Notes: generated by a model from the letters alone, not told the origin. Numbered from the stretch's first letter, positions 38,838 to 47,189 are shown. The stretch: 54,637 nt of DNA from Planctomycetota bacterium (GCA_002683825.1 NYUD01000051.1:1-54637), one strand, 5' to 3'. Numbers and translations are program-made.

Positions 38838-40100
38838 GTGACGAACTCGCGCGCACTCTGCATCGTGGGCGCCGGTGCCGCCGGATTGTGGGCGGCGGCT
38901 CGCACGGCTTCTTTCGGCGTACCGACGCTGCTTCTGGAAAAGACGCCGCGCACGGGCACCAAGGTACTGGCGAGCGGAGGGACGAGCTGCAACCTGACGA
39001 CGACCCTTGCGAGCGGACCGGCGTCGGCCCTGTTCGGAAAAAAGGGGGCGCGCTTCTTGCGCACGGCCCTGCGCGTTCTGTCTCCGATGGATGTGCGCGA
39101 ACGCCTTCACGGGTTGGGGGTTGCGACCGTGGAGGCACCCCTGGAAAAGGTCTTTCCGGCGAGCCGGAGGGCTCGGGACGTCCGCGACGCCCTGGAGCGC
39201 TGGGCCCGGGAAGCGGGGGCGGAGATCCGTCCCAACGCGAGGCTCATGGAACTTCGCCCGAAGAACGGGCGCTGGTCCCTGGGCCTGGAAACGGGCGAGG
39301 AGCTCCTCGCGGACGATGTGATCCTTGCCAGTGGCGGAAAGAGCTACCCGCGCACGGGAACCACCGGCGACGGGTACGCGTGGCTCGAGTCGCTGGGGCT
39401 GGAGCTGGTCCCGCCCGTGCCGGCCCTGGTGGCGCTCTCCAGCCCCGCAGGCTGGGTTCACGAACTGGCGGGAATCGCTCTGGAAAACGTGCGAGTGCAT
39501 CTCACCCGGGGTGGTAAGACGATCCGCAGGCGAGCGCGCCCCGTGCTCTTCACACATCGCGGCCTCTCGGGCCCCGGGGTGATGGATCTGTCGGACGCCA
39601 TCGCTCGGGCGAAGGAAAACGGCGAAGACCTTCCGCAGCTGCACCTGGATCTCGTTCCGGGCTCGGATCGCGAAGAGGTGCGTCGGGCTCTACGGAAGAT
39701 CGAAGCTCGAAGGGGTGCGCCGCTGCTGCGACGGGCCCTGGCGGAGGGTCTGGCGGAACCCCTGCCCCGTCGCGTAGTCCGGGCCGTTCTCGTCCAGGCC
39801 GGCTGCGGTGGGGGGATGCGTACCAACGAACTCACCCGCCCTCAGCGCCACCTCCTGGTGGAGAGCTTGAAGGGCCTCACGGTGCCCGTCGACGCAACCC
39901 TGGGGTTCGATCGAGCGGAGGTCACCGCCGGCGGACTGGCCCTGTCCGAGGTCGATCCCGGAACGATGGCGGTACGGCGCTACCCGGGTCTTTTCGTTTG
40001 CGGAGAGCTGCTCGACCTCGCGGGTCCGATCGGCGGTCTCAATTTCCAGGCCGCCTTCGCCACCGCCGAACTCGCTGCGCGGGCGGTGAGCTGCGGCTAG
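38838..40100 (+). CDS. NAD(P)/FAD-dependent oxidoreductase of the HI0933/BaiN family
   Basis: 420 residues from GTG 38838, five bases after dus. The Rossmann motif is ALCIVGAGAAGLWAAAR, followed by LLEKTPRTGTKVLASGGTSCNLTT, which is the family signature. Further conserved parts are VILASGGKSYPRTGTTGDGYAWL, LFTHRGLSGPGVMDLS, and the C-terminal GGLALSEVDPGTMAVRRYPGLFVCGELLDLAGPIGGLNFQAAFATAELAA. Family members are flavoproteins with few assigned reactions (BaiN in bile-acid dehydroxylation is one), so I give no substrate. Cytoplasmic. Confidence 0.9.
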   Translation: MTNSRALCIVGAGAAGLWAAARTASFGVPTLLLEKTPRTGTKVLASGGTSCNLTTTLASGPASALFGKKGARFLRTALRVLSPMDVRERLHGLGVATVEAPLEKVFPASRRARDVRDALERWAREAGAEIRPNARLMELRPKNGRWSLGLETGEELLADDVILASGGKSYPRTGTTGDGYAWLESLGLELVPPVPALVALSSPAGWVHELAGIALENVRVHLTRGGKTIRRRARPVLFTHRGLSGPGVMDLSDAIARAKENGEDLPQLHLDLVPGSDREEVRRALRKIEARRGAPLLRRALAEGLAEPLPRRVVRAVLVQAGCGGGMRTNELTRPQRHLLVESLKGLTVPVDATLGFDRAEVTAGGLALSEVDPGTMAVRRYPGLFVCGELLDLAGPIGGLNFQAAFATAELAARAVSCG

Positions 40101-40161
40101 CTTCCACCCGCTTCGGGCAAGCCGCCGAGTCGTGTCCTTTACCTGATGGCCGAAGCCCCTC

Positions 40162-41466
40162 TCACTTTCCCCGTTGCCCGCCGCGGCGCCGTCGTCGACT
40201 ACGGTTCTTGCGTCGCAGCACGGAGAGTTCCTCGTCGGAGAAGTCCTGGGCGCTGCGGTAGCGCTCGAGCCAGCCCTCGTAGACGTCCCAGCCCTGGCCC
40301 CAGGCCGCGCAGCGCAGCCGGAAGAGGTGCAGGGCGTCGGAGAACTCCTCGCTGCGGAGGAACAGGGTGCGCCGGGCGCTCCTGGTCGGGGGCTGCAGGA
40401 AGCGGGGCTGGAGGCCGATGACGCGCTTGGCCCGTTCGATCGCCCTGCGGGGGAGGCGGGCGCGGGCGGCCAGGGGGTAGATGACCTCGGAGGTGACGCG
40501 GTCGCGTTCGCCGTCGGAGAGTGCGTGCTTCTCCAGCTGGCTCTCGACGACCCGGAGAAAAAGAACCGCGACCAGGACCCCCGTCGACGGCTCGGAGCCG
40601 TTGTGGATTTCGCCGTCCAGGGCCTCGAGCAATCGCCAGAAGAGGTCCGCGCGGTCGCGGGCCTGGGGATCGGGGTCGTTCTTCGTTCCGAGGTGTTCGT
40701 CGACCTCGGGCAGCAGCGCTCCCAGGGCGCCGCAGGCGCGCAACATCCGCAAGGCGCCGAGCGAGGTTCCCGAGCGCAGGAGGCGCAGGATCTCCTCGGC
40801 CACCCGCGGGGGCGCCGAGCGACTGAGATCGCCTGCCAGCTCGCACATGGCCTCCCAGGTGCTGTCCTCGATGCGAAAGCCCAGTCGCGTGGCGAACTTG
40901 ACCGCCCTCAGGATGCGTACCGGATCCTCCGCAAGGCGCACCCGTGGGTCACCGATGGTCCGCAGAAGCCCGTCCTCGAGGTCCGCCAGACCATCGACGT
41001 AATCGTGAACCTCACCGCTGGTCGGATCGTAGAAGAGGCCGTTGACGGTGAAGTCCCGCCGGCGGGCATCCTCGGCCGCCGTTCCGTACTGATTGTCCTC
41101 GGTGATGAGCAGGTCGGAGCCATCGAGGACCGGCTCGCTGCGGAAGGTCGCCGTCTCGACGATCTGGCGTCCGTAGACCACATGCACGAGTCGGAAACGG
41201 CGCCCGATGATGCGACCGTTTCGGAAGAGCCGCTTGATCTGGCGCGGATGGGCCGCGGTGGCCACATCGAAGTCCTTGGGCCGCCGGCCCAGGAGCAGAT
41301 CACGCACGCAGCCTCCTACGAGATAGGCCTCGTGGCCGCTGCGCTGGAGCCGCGAGAGCACGCGCAGGGCATTTTGGTCAATGCTGCCCGGATCCAACCC
41401 CGCATTCTCGACCACGTCGGGGTCGCTGTCGTTCGTTGGGCGGGGCGTGTCGGAGGGGAGAGTCAT
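40162..41466 (-). CDS. pcnB: Poly(A) polymerase / CCA-adding-type nucleotidyltransferase
   Basis: 434 residues from ATG 41466. The class II nucleotidyltransferase head is intact: YLVGGCVRDLLLGRRPKDFDVATAAHP with the DFD metal aspartates, then RRDFTVNGLFYDP and LRTIGDPRVRLAEDPVRILRAVKFATRLGF. LFRNGRIIGRRFRLVHVVYG and VETATFR point to the PcnB-type rather than the CCA-adding subgroup. The C-terminus is highly basic (RRKNRSRRRRRGGQRGK), again as in PcnB. It adds A tails to RNA and marks them for decay, or possibly repairs tRNA 3' ends in this organism; the distinction needs phylogeny. All three tRNAs in this window already encode CCA. Confidence 0.87.
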   Translation of the reverse strand: MTLPSDTPRPTNDSDPDVVENAGLDPGSIDQNALRVLSRLQRSGHEAYLVGGCVRDLLLGRRPKDFDVATAAHPRQIKRLFRNGRIIGRRFRLVHVVYGRQIVETATFRSEPVLDGSDLLITEDNQYGTAAEDARRRDFTVNGLFYDPTSGEVHDYVDGLADLEDGLLRTIGDPRVRLAEDPVRILRAVKFATRLGFRIEDSTWEAMCELAGDLSRSAPPRVAEEILRLLRSGTSLGALRMLRACGALGALLPEVDEHLGTKNDPDPQARDRADLFWRLLEALDGEIHNGSEPSTGVLVAVLFLRVVESQLEKHALSDGERDRVTSEVIYPLAARARLPRRAIERAKRVIGLQPRFLQPPTRSARRTLFLRSEEFSDALHLFRLRCAAWGQGWDVYEGWLERYRSAQDFSDEELSVLRRKNRSRRRRRGGQRGK

Positions 41467-41665
41467 GGCCCTCTGGAAGGGAGTCTCATCGGCACGCGAG
41501 GGCTAGGAATCTAACGTGGAAGAGGGTTTAGTGAGAGGTTCTGCTCGAAGATTGGTGGTTTTCGTTCGAAAGAATCCCTCGAGGCCGCGGGCCTGAGGCC
41601 TGCCAAGCATCCTTTGGGTCGCCCTTGCCCGCCCGACACACGGGGGCTACGCTCGACCGTCCGAG

Positions 41666-41743
41666 AGGGCAGTAGCTCTAATTGGTTAGAGCGGCTGATT
41701 CCAAATCAGCAGGATCGGGGTTCGAGTCCCTGCTGCCCTGCCA
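41666..41743 (+). tRNA. tRNA-Trp (CCA)
   Basis: Acceptor AGGGCAG pairs with CTGCCCT. The D-arm is GCTC...GAGC with loop TAATTGGTTA. The anticodon stem GCTGA/TCAGC encloses TTCCAAA, giving anticodon CCA. The T-arm is CGGGG-TTCGAGT-CCCTG. The discriminator is G at 41740, with CCA encoded at 41741-41743. It lies 32 bases upstream of rsmG. Confidence 0.97.
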
Positions 41744-41775
41744 ACCGGTTTTTGCCGATCCCCCTGCCCACGCAC

Positions 41776-42618
41776 ATGAGCGTCGAAGACGGACCCAGCC
41801 CCCAGAACGAGCCGGACGACGACCCGCAACCGGCGGGGGCTCGGGGGGAAGATCCGGCTTCCGCTGCGCAAACCGAAGGGGCGCCCGAGGCGGAAGAGCC
41901 GGCCGAACCTGAAGCAGAAGCGGAGGAGGAGATCCTGTTCGCCGATCTTGCGCTGCCCAGCCTGGACGAGATCCGCTCCGCCCTGGACTGGGCCTTCGAG
42001 AAAGAGGATGCGCCGGCGGAATACCTGGACCGCTGTGCCGAGCACGCGGTGATCGTGCAGGCAGCCAACCGGCGCATGAACCTGACCAAGATCGTCGAGC
42101 CCAAGGATATCGCCGCCAAGCACTACCTCGACTGCTGGCGCACGACCCGCTTGCTGCCCCTGCTCGGGCGGACGGTGCTCGACATCGGAACGGGCGCAGG
42201 CTATCCGGGCATTCCCGTCGCCCTCTCGGAGCCGAACGCTCACGTCGTCCTGGTCGATTCGACGACAAAGAAGGCCGAATTCGTCGGCGAGACCATCGAG
42301 AAGATGGTGATTCCCAACGCGGAAGCGCTGGCGATTCGAGCCGAGGAATACCTGCTGCGCAATAAAGTCGACGTCGCCCTCGTGCGCGCCCTGAGCTCGG
42401 TGCGCGAGAACGTTCGCCTGCTACGCAAGGTGCGCCACTCCTTGCACGACCTCATCATGATGAAGGGCCCCTCGTGGTCGCGCGAGGTGCGCGCGGGCGA
42501 GCGCGAGGCGGAACGGCTGGGCTTTCGCCTGGACACGGTCTGGGAGCACGAGCTGCCGGGCGAACTCGGCGGGCGGGCCGTGCTCGTGTATCGGGCCCCC
42601 GGCTCCCAGGGGATGTGA
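41776..42618 (+). CDS. rsmG: 16S rRNA (guanine-527-N7) methyltransferase
   Basis: 280 residues from ATG 41776; an in-frame extension upstream overlaps the tRNA and is rejected. The first ~65 residues are an acidic low-complexity extension (many Asp, Glu and Pro) absent from most RsmG. The catalytic domain follows: RRMNLTKIVEPKDIAAKHYLDCW, TVLDIGTGAGYPGIPVALSEP (SAM site), VDSTTKKAEFVGETIEKM, ALAIRAEEY and VALVRALSSVRENVRLL. It methylates G527 of 16S rRNA with SAM. The stop codon overlaps the GTG of a 35-residue membrane peptide (GTGA). Confidence 0.92.
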   Translation: MSVEDGPSPQNEPDDDPQPAGARGEDPASAAQTEGAPEAEEPAEPEAEAEEEILFADLALPSLDEIRSALDWAFEKEDAPAEYLDRCAEHAVIVQAANRRMNLTKIVEPKDIAAKHYLDCWRTTRLLPLLGRTVLDIGTGAGYPGIPVALSEPNAHVVLVDSTTKKAEFVGETIEKMVIPNAEALAIRAEEYLLRNKVDVALVRALSSVRENVRLLRKVRHSLHDLIMMKGPSWSREVRAGEREAERLGFRLDTVWEHELPGELGGRAVLVYRAPGSQGM

Positions 42619-42722
42619 TCGCCCTCGTCACATGGGGCTGGATTCTCGTCGGCCTCGGCGCGCTGGCCCTGATCGTTTTCGTCCTGGCGATCTGGTTCTA
42701 CCCGCGGGACAACTCCTTCTGA
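42615..42722 (+). CDS. 35-residue single-span membrane peptide
   Basis: Starts at GTG 42615, overlapping the rsmG stop as GTGA. The product has one strongly hydrophobic helix (WILVGLGALALIVFVLAIWF) followed by a short polar tail YPRDNSF. I do not recognise it. The overlap and the clean membrane-span composition support translation, but small size leaves doubt. It may belong with the lipoprotein gene that begins 46 bases later. Confidence 0.5.
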   Translation: MIALVTWGWILVGLGALALIVFVLAIWFYPRDNSF

Positions 42723-42768
42723 GGAGTGGGGACTCCCGAAGAGCACGAAATCGCCCGAAGATAGGCCC

Positions 42769-44898
42769 GTGACGAGCTCACCTACCCCCATCGGCTGCGT
42801 TCTGGCGCTTGCGTTCGCTGTCGCTTGCGGCCCGCGGCCGGAGGGGCCTCGGTGGATCCAGCTCGCCCGGGGCTTTACGCCCCGGGGGCTCGAAGAGGTG
42901 GCCTCCGGGCTGGAGGGTCCTGGGAACGCGTCGGGAGCGCGGATGGAAGCGGAGGAGGGGGTCTTGTGGCTCAGCTGGAACCTTGCGGCGCGGGCCTGGG
43001 TCCGGGCCCCGGGCTTGCCGCCCAGCGCCTCGCTCTCGCTTCCGCGGGACGGGTTGGCGCAGCACGCCGACTTCGCCACCGTGCGCCTGCGGGCCGGCTC
43101 CAGGCATTTCGAGAAAGCACCCCGCAGGCGACCGGACCGCCCCTTCGAACCGCCCCCGTGGAGCTTTGCGATCGACGGGGAACGGCTGGTCTTGTACGCG
43201 CCGTCCGGGAGCCCGTTGCCGGATCCGTTGACGTTCTCGGTGGCCCTGGACCAGGGCGAGTCCGTCGACGGCGAGTGGACCCTGGCCTCGGGCAATGTGG
43301 TCGGCGTCGGCTGGCCGCTGTGGCCCGGCCTGACGGCCGAGCTGCGCTGCGACGTTCCGCCGTCGTCGGTCCTGCGGGTACTCGTGAAGTCGGCCCGGGT
43401 CCCCGGTGGGAACGAGCCTGGAGTCTTCCGCGTGCTGTGGGACGGGGAGCCGCTCTTCGAACAGGTCACGGGAGCGGGCGATGAAACCGGTACCTGGGTG
43501 GAGGTTGCGCTCCCTGCACGCGGTGGGAAGGGGGTCCGACTCGGGATGGTCCAGGAGGGCGCGCGCGGCATGGCCGCCGCCTTCGATCCGACCCTCGGCC
43601 CGCGGGAACCCGCCGGTCCGCTCCGGCGTCCCCTCGGTTCTCGCCCGGACGTGGTGCTCTTCGTGGCGGACACCTTCCGGGCGGACAATCTCTCGGCCTA
43701 TGGCGGTGAAGGGCGTACGCCCTATCTCGATCGATTTGTCGAGCGCTCCCTGCGCTTCCGCGATGCCCGTTCGACGGCCACATGGACCCTGCCCGCCCTG
43801 GCCTCGCTCTTCTCCGCCAGCTATCCGACCCAGCACGGTGCGGTCGGGCCCCAACGCGCCCTGGCGGAGGGCTTCCGTACGCTCGCCGAACAGCTGCGGG
43901 CCTTCGGCTACCGCACGGTTGGCGTCACCGATTCCTTCTTCGCGTCGAGGCGCTACGGCCTGGCCCAGGGGTTCTCGTGGTTTCGCGAGATTCCCACCGA
44001 CGCCTGGAGCTTCGAAAAGACCCTGGACGAGGCCGATCGGGCCATCGAGCGGGACGACGGTCGTCCCCTGTTTCTGTTCGTGCACACCTACCGCACGCAC
44101 AAGCCCTACAGGGTCGGAGAAGCGGAGGAGCGCGGCGCTTTCGACGAGCTGGTGGCTCGGGTGGAGTCGGAGGCCGGCGGCTCCCGTCCGACCGCCGCGT
44201 TGAGTCGCGCCTACCGAGCCCACGCGAGCGGATTCGCCGAGCTCTACGCCGAGGGGGTACGCGATCTGGATCGCCGTCTGGGCGCCTGGCTCTCCCGCCA
44301 GGAGGAGCGCGGACTTTTCCGCGAGGGGCTTTGCATTCTCACCAGCGACCATGGCGAGTCCTTCGATGAGCACGGCGACATGTTCCACCGGCTGCCGCCC
44401 TGGGAGGAACAGATCCGTGTTCCCCTGATCCTGCACGGCGGTCGCGTCGAGGCCCGTGAGGCCTTCGGCAACGCGTCCCTGATCGATGTGCCCCGGACGA
44501 TCGCGCAGTACTGCGGGGTCCCCGAGCCTCCCGACTGGGGCGGACGGGCGCTCTTGAGCGAAGGCGCCGGGGAGATCGCCTTCGCCTTTCGCATGGGCCC
44601 GGACGCGGGGCGCTACAGCGAGTTGGGGGTGGTCGAGGGCCGGCGCAAGATCTTCTTGATGCTGGACACCGAGGATCCGGGTCAAAGCGAACTGCGCTTC
44701 GCATTCGACCTTGCGAGCGATCCGGAAGAGGAAAACGACCTGGCCGGGAAGGACTGGGCACGGACGCGGAGGGAGGATTTGCTTCCCACCCTGATGAAAC
44801 TGGCCCGTCGCCGCTTCGAACCCGGAGAGGTCACCCTCGGAGCTCGGGAGCAGGCCGGTCTCGAGGAGCTCGGTTACGCCGGCGATGAAAACCCGTGA
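42769..44898 (+). CDS. Alkaline-phosphatase-superfamily (sulfatase-fold) lipoprotein without the formylglycine cysteine
   Basis: 709 residues from GTG 42769. A lipoprotein signal (IGCVLALAFAVAC) is followed by an N-terminal region of ~280 residues, largely beta. The sulfatase-fold domain starts at SRPDVVLFVADTFRADNLSAYGG (metal Asp) and runs to ILTSDHGESFDEHGDMFH (metal Asp/His). The segment that carries C/S-x-P-S/A-R in true sulfatases reads ATWTLPALASLF, with T340 in the nucleophile place and Leu in place of Arg. Threonine is the nucleophile in phosphoglycerol-transferase and phosphodiesterase relatives, so phosphate-ester transfer or hydrolysis is more likely than sulfate removal. Located in the periplasm. 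Confidence 0.82.
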   Translation: MTSSPTPIGCVLALAFAVACGPRPEGPRWIQLARGFTPRGLEEVASGLEGPGNASGARMEAEEGVLWLSWNLAARAWVRAPGLPPSASLSLPRDGLAQHADFATVRLRAGSRHFEKAPRRRPDRPFEPPPWSFAIDGERLVLYAPSGSPLPDPLTFSVALDQGESVDGEWTLASGNVVGVGWPLWPGLTAELRCDVPPSSVLRVLVKSARVPGGNEPGVFRVLWDGEPLFEQVTGAGDETGTWVEVALPARGGKGVRLGMVQEGARGMAAAFDPTLGPREPAGPLRRPLGSRPDVVLFVADTFRADNLSAYGGEGRTPYLDRFVERSLRFRDARSTATWTLPALASLFSASYPTQHGAVGPQRALAEGFRTLAEQLRAFGYRTVGVTDSFFASRRYGLAQGFSWFREIPTDAWSFEKTLDEADRAIERDDGRPLFLFVHTYRTHKPYRVGEAEERGAFDELVARVESEAGGSRPTAALSRAYRAHASGFAELYAEGVRDLDRRLGAWLSRQEERGLFREGLCILTSDHGESFDEHGDMFHRLPPWEEQIRVPLILHGGRVEAREAFGNASLIDVPRTIAQYCGVPEPPDWGGRALLSEGAGEIAFAFRMGPDAGRYSELGVVEGRRKIFLMLDTEDPGQSELRFAFDLASDPEEENDLAGKDWARTRREDLLPTLMKLARRRFEPGEVTLGAREQAGLEELGYAGDENP

Positions 44899-44939
44899 GG
44901 GTCGACGTCGTACAATCGCGAGCGCCGAGGCGCCCGAGG

Positions 44940-45027
44940 TGGTGCCTGAGGGGGGAGTCGAACCCCCACTCCCTTAGCGGGAACATGGACCTGAACCATG
45001 CGCGTCTACCAATTCCGCCACCCAGGC
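44940..45027 (-). tRNA. tRNA-Leu (CAG)
   Basis: Class II tRNA read from 45027 on the minus strand. Acceptor GCCTGGG pairs with CTCAGGC. The D-loop contains GGCGGAATTGGTAGACGC. The anticodon loop TTCAGGT gives CAG. A long variable arm (TTCCCGCTAAGGGAG) and T-arm GGGGGTTCGACTCCCCC follow. The discriminator is A at 44943, with CCA encoded at 44942-44940. Opposite strand to its neighbours. Confidence 0.96.
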
Positions 45028-45224
45028 GCGGTGTCGTGAGGCCCGTCCTTGCGGGTCCCACCGTCGCGGGGCGGCGGAGAATACGGATCCGATGGGGGCC
45101 GGTCAATCACGTGCTCGTCGCGGGCTGCACAGATCGGCATGGCCCGCGCCCGTGGCCGGTGGAGTGCAGCGAGGTTCCGGCCGCGAAGCTACGCGCCCCG
45201 GGCCGAGGAGAATAGGCTCTTGCC

Positions 45225-45692
45225 ATGGCCCGAGACTCGCAGGCGGTCCGTGTGATCGCGAAGAACCGGCGCGCGCGTCACGACTACGAGATCCTGGACA
45301 CGCTGGAGTGCGGCATGGCGCTCGTCGGTACCGAGGTCAAGAGCCTGCGTGCCGGCCGTGCCTCGATCGGCGAGGCCTACGGGCGCATGCGCAGGGGTGA
45401 GCTCTGGCTGGTCGGCGCCACCATCCCCGAGTACAGCCACGGCAACATGTTCAACCACGAGACGACGCGCGATCGCAAGCTCCTGGCCCATGGCCGCGAG
45501 CTACGCAGCCTGGAGAAGCGCGTGCACGAGAAGGGCGTGACCCTGGTGCCCCTCACGCTCTATTTCAGGGGGCATCGGGTCAAGCTCGAGCTGGCCCTCG
45601 TACGCGGCAAGAGGCAACGGGACCGGCGCCAGGATCAAAAGCAAAGGGATGCCAAGCGGGAGATCGATCGTGCGATGTCCCGGCGGCGCTGA
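45225..45692 (+). CDS. smpB: SsrA-binding protein SmpB
   Basis: 155 residues from ATG 45225. Family signatures run from VIAKNRRARHDYEILDTLECGMALVGTEVKSLRAG through YGRMRRGELWLVGATIPEYSHGN, HETTRDRKLLAHGREL and the C-terminal VTLVPLTLYFRGHRVKLELALVRGKR, with a basic tail (RRQDQKQRDAKREIDRAMSRRR) that enters the empty mRNA channel. SmpB binds tmRNA and brings it to stalled ribosomes. Its partner RNA gene starts 88 bases downstream on the same strand, an arrangement found in many bacteria. Confidence 0.97.
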   Translation: MARDSQAVRVIAKNRRARHDYEILDTLECGMALVGTEVKSLRAGRASIGEAYGRMRRGELWLVGATIPEYSHGNMFNHETTRDRKLLAHGRELRSLEKRVHEKGVTLVPLTLYFRGHRVKLELALVRGKRQRDRRQDQKQRDAKREIDRAMSRRR

Positions 45693-45779
45693 GGGGCTCG
45701 CCGGGAGTCGCCGCGAAGCGCTCTTCCGCCCCTGCGCCCTTTCGGACGGGTCCTTTTTGGCCTATTCTCCTGGTCTGAA

Positions 45780-46130
45780 GGGGGCGCACTGGTTTCGACC
45801 GGTTTGGTTGCGCTCCGGACTGCGCGCCGGGGGTCCGAGGTCCCCGTCAATCCACTCGGAACGGCAACTCAATTGCCAACAACTTTGCAATCGCAGCCTA
45901 GTCAATAGGCCGCCGTTTCCCGCGGGAGTGCCCGTGGCCTGCGGGAAACGCCAACAGCGGGCTGGTCGGTGAACTCCGCACACCGGTGAGCCGACGAGAC
46001 CTTTGGAGTGCTGGCCCGAGGGGAGCCTGTTCGTGGGCGCCCGGAGGGTGAGAAACAAACCACGAACTACGCACGTAGACGTCCGGTGTCGAACGATTTC
46101 GGGACGCGGGTTCGATTCCCGCCGCCTCCA
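45780..46130 (+). ncRNA. ssrA: Transfer-messenger RNA (tmRNA)
   Basis: 351 bases. The 5' end GGGGGCG followed by CACTGGTTTCGAC pairs with the 3' CGCCTCC (one G-U), and the 3' end carries the T-arm GGGTTCGATTCCC. The discriminator A is at 46130. CCA is not encoded and must be added. The tag frame is GGC at 45863 through TAG 45899-45901, giving GNSIANNFAIAA, which ends in the AA that ClpXP-type proteases read. It is a one-piece, not a permuted, tmRNA. A weak -10-like TATTCT lies at 45763-45768. Function: trans-translation with SmpB. Confidence 0.95.
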
Positions 46131-46387
46131 CCCTCCGCCTGGGGCTTGCGAGTGGGCCCTGCAAAGGTGCGCCGGATCGACCGGCCAAGGAACTTTCAGA
46201 AAATTCTCCGGGCCGCCGCGGGGGTGGGAGGTGCCGGCCCGAAAGGGCTAGGGATGTGGTTTGCGGCCCCCTCCGCTCCGGAGTGGCGCCCGGATGCAAG
46301 GCATCGATGGCGACGGTTTCGGGGCTCTGAACAAAAAAATATCGAGGGCAGCCGAGCAATCTCGGCCAGGTTCCGTCACCGTGAGGC
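46131..46387 (+). other. Unexplained transcribed-looking stretch between tmRNA and an intrinsic terminator
   Basis: 257 bases with no plausible protein, lying between the mature 3' end of tmRNA and the terminator at 46388-46426. It contains GC-rich potential stems (for example around 46195-46250) and an A-run near 46334-46340. Either the tmRNA precursor is unusually long at its 3' end, or a separate small RNA ends at this terminator. I found no match by eye to SRP RNA, 6S RNA or RNase P RNA. Confidence 0.35.
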
Positions 46388-46426
46388 GGCCTGGGCGACT
46401 CTGACTTCGGAGTCGCGGGCCTTTTT
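46388..46426 (+). terminator. Rho-independent terminator
   Basis: GGCCTGGGCGACTC and GAGTCGCGGGCC pair (seven perfect inner pairs GCGACTC/GAGTCGC plus GGCC/GGCC with small bulges) around the loop TGACTTCG, followed directly by TTTTT at 46422-46426. It is the clearest intrinsic terminator in the window. It ends transcription coming from tmRNA or from an RNA starting after it. Confidence 0.85.
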
Positions 46427-46524
46427 CAATCGAGTAGGAAATCCACCCTGCCTCTAGGCGGCTCCGTTTTACACGGGGTGGCGCAGGCGGGCGTCGGACA
46501 AGGAAACAAGCAAGTATCAGTTAT

Positions 46525-46833
46525 ATGGGCGCACGACTCTATATCGGCAACCTCTCTTGGGACACGAACGAAGACACCCTGATGGCCGCCCTCTCCGAGG
46601 ACGGACGCGGTGTCAAGGAACTGCACATGGTTACGGATCGCGAGACCGGACGGCCGCGCGGCTTCGCCTTTGCCGAGATGGCGAACGATTCCGACGCGCA
46701 GGGTGCGATCGATGCCCTCAACGGTGTCGAACTCGACGGCCGTCAGCTGACGGTGAACGAAGCACGTGAGCGCCAGCCCCGCGGTGGTGGCGGCGGCGGC
46801 GGCGGCGGTGGTGGACGACGGGACCGCTGGTAG
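46525..46833 (+). CDS. RRM-domain RNA-binding protein with poly-glycine tail
   Basis: 102 residues from ATG 46525. One RNA-recognition motif is present, with LYIGNLSWDT (RNP2, residues 5-10) and RGFAFAEM (RNP1, about 45-52), plus the GRQLTVNEARER end. The tail is a run of eleven glycines followed by RRDRW, as in bacterial and cyanobacterial Rbp proteins with glycine-rich ends. It binds single-stranded RNA; members are often cold-induced. AAGGAAACAAG precedes the start, with the nearest purine block about 20 bases off, so the ribosome binding site is not strong. It stands alone, downstream of the terminator. Confidence 0.93.
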   Translation: MGARLYIGNLSWDTNEDTLMAALSEDGRGVKELHMVTDRETGRPRGFAFAEMANDSDAQGAIDALNGVELDGRQLTVNEARERQPRGGGGGGGGGGGRRDRW

Positions 46834-46934
46834 GAGAAGTGCGATCCACACTTACTACCGACACAACCCCCGGCGTAACACAGGTGAAATCCTGATCGAC
46901 GGCGGGTTTACCTCTGCCAGGTCGGACCCCAGCG

Positions 46935-47177
46935 TTGGCTAAGCGCGGGAAACCCACCGGGAACAAGCGTCAACGCGAACGCGATAAGCGTCGTAAGCGT
47001 GAGGACAAAGAGGCCCGCCGCCAGTGGCGTAAAGACATGCGCGCGCGCGGCCTCGACCCTGACGCCGTGGACGAGGACGGCAACCCGCTGCCCTCGGACC
47101 ACGACGCTTTCCTCGACGCGGACCCGCAGCTTCAGGAGGACCTGGATCCCAACAGCAGGGCCGATGAGACCACCTGA
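46935..47177 (+). CDS. Small highly charged protein, unknown function
   Basis: 80 residues from TTG 46935. The first half is Lys/Arg-dense (AKRGKPTGNKRQRERDKRRK) and probably an extended or helical nucleic-acid-binding segment. The second half is acidic and proline/aspartate-rich (DAVDEDGNPLPSDHDAF). Short proteins with this bipartite charge pattern near RNA-binding genes occur in several phyla. I cannot name a function. Its stop codon falls in the loop of a 9-bp perfect hairpin (47166-47189). Confidence 0.65.
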   Translation: MAKRGKPTGNKRQRERDKRRKREDKEARRQWRKDMRARGLDPDAVDEDGNPLPSDHDAFLDADPQLQEDLDPNSRADETT

Positions 47178-47189
47178 GACGGTGGTCTC
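47166..47189 (+). terminator. Hairpin at the end of the small charged-protein gene
   Basis: GAGACCACC (47166-47174) pairs perfectly with GGTGGTCTC (47181-47189), with the stop codon TGA in the 6-base loop. No U-tract follows, so termination is possible but not proven. Confidence 0.4.

Noticed and set aside
40174..41514. 446-residue open frame on the plus strand
   Set aside because: Antisense to pcnB, which has all catalytic motifs; no domain or start signal is visible.
42778..44685. 635-residue open frame on the minus strand
   Set aside because: Antisense to the sulfatase-fold lipoprotein; low-complexity Gly/Arg/Ala composition and no recognisable feature.
46131..46387. SRP RNA, 6S RNA or RNase P RNA
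   Set aside because: Characteristic conserved blocks (for example the SRP GGAAGGAAGCA-type loop or RNase P GAGGAAAGTCC) are absent.
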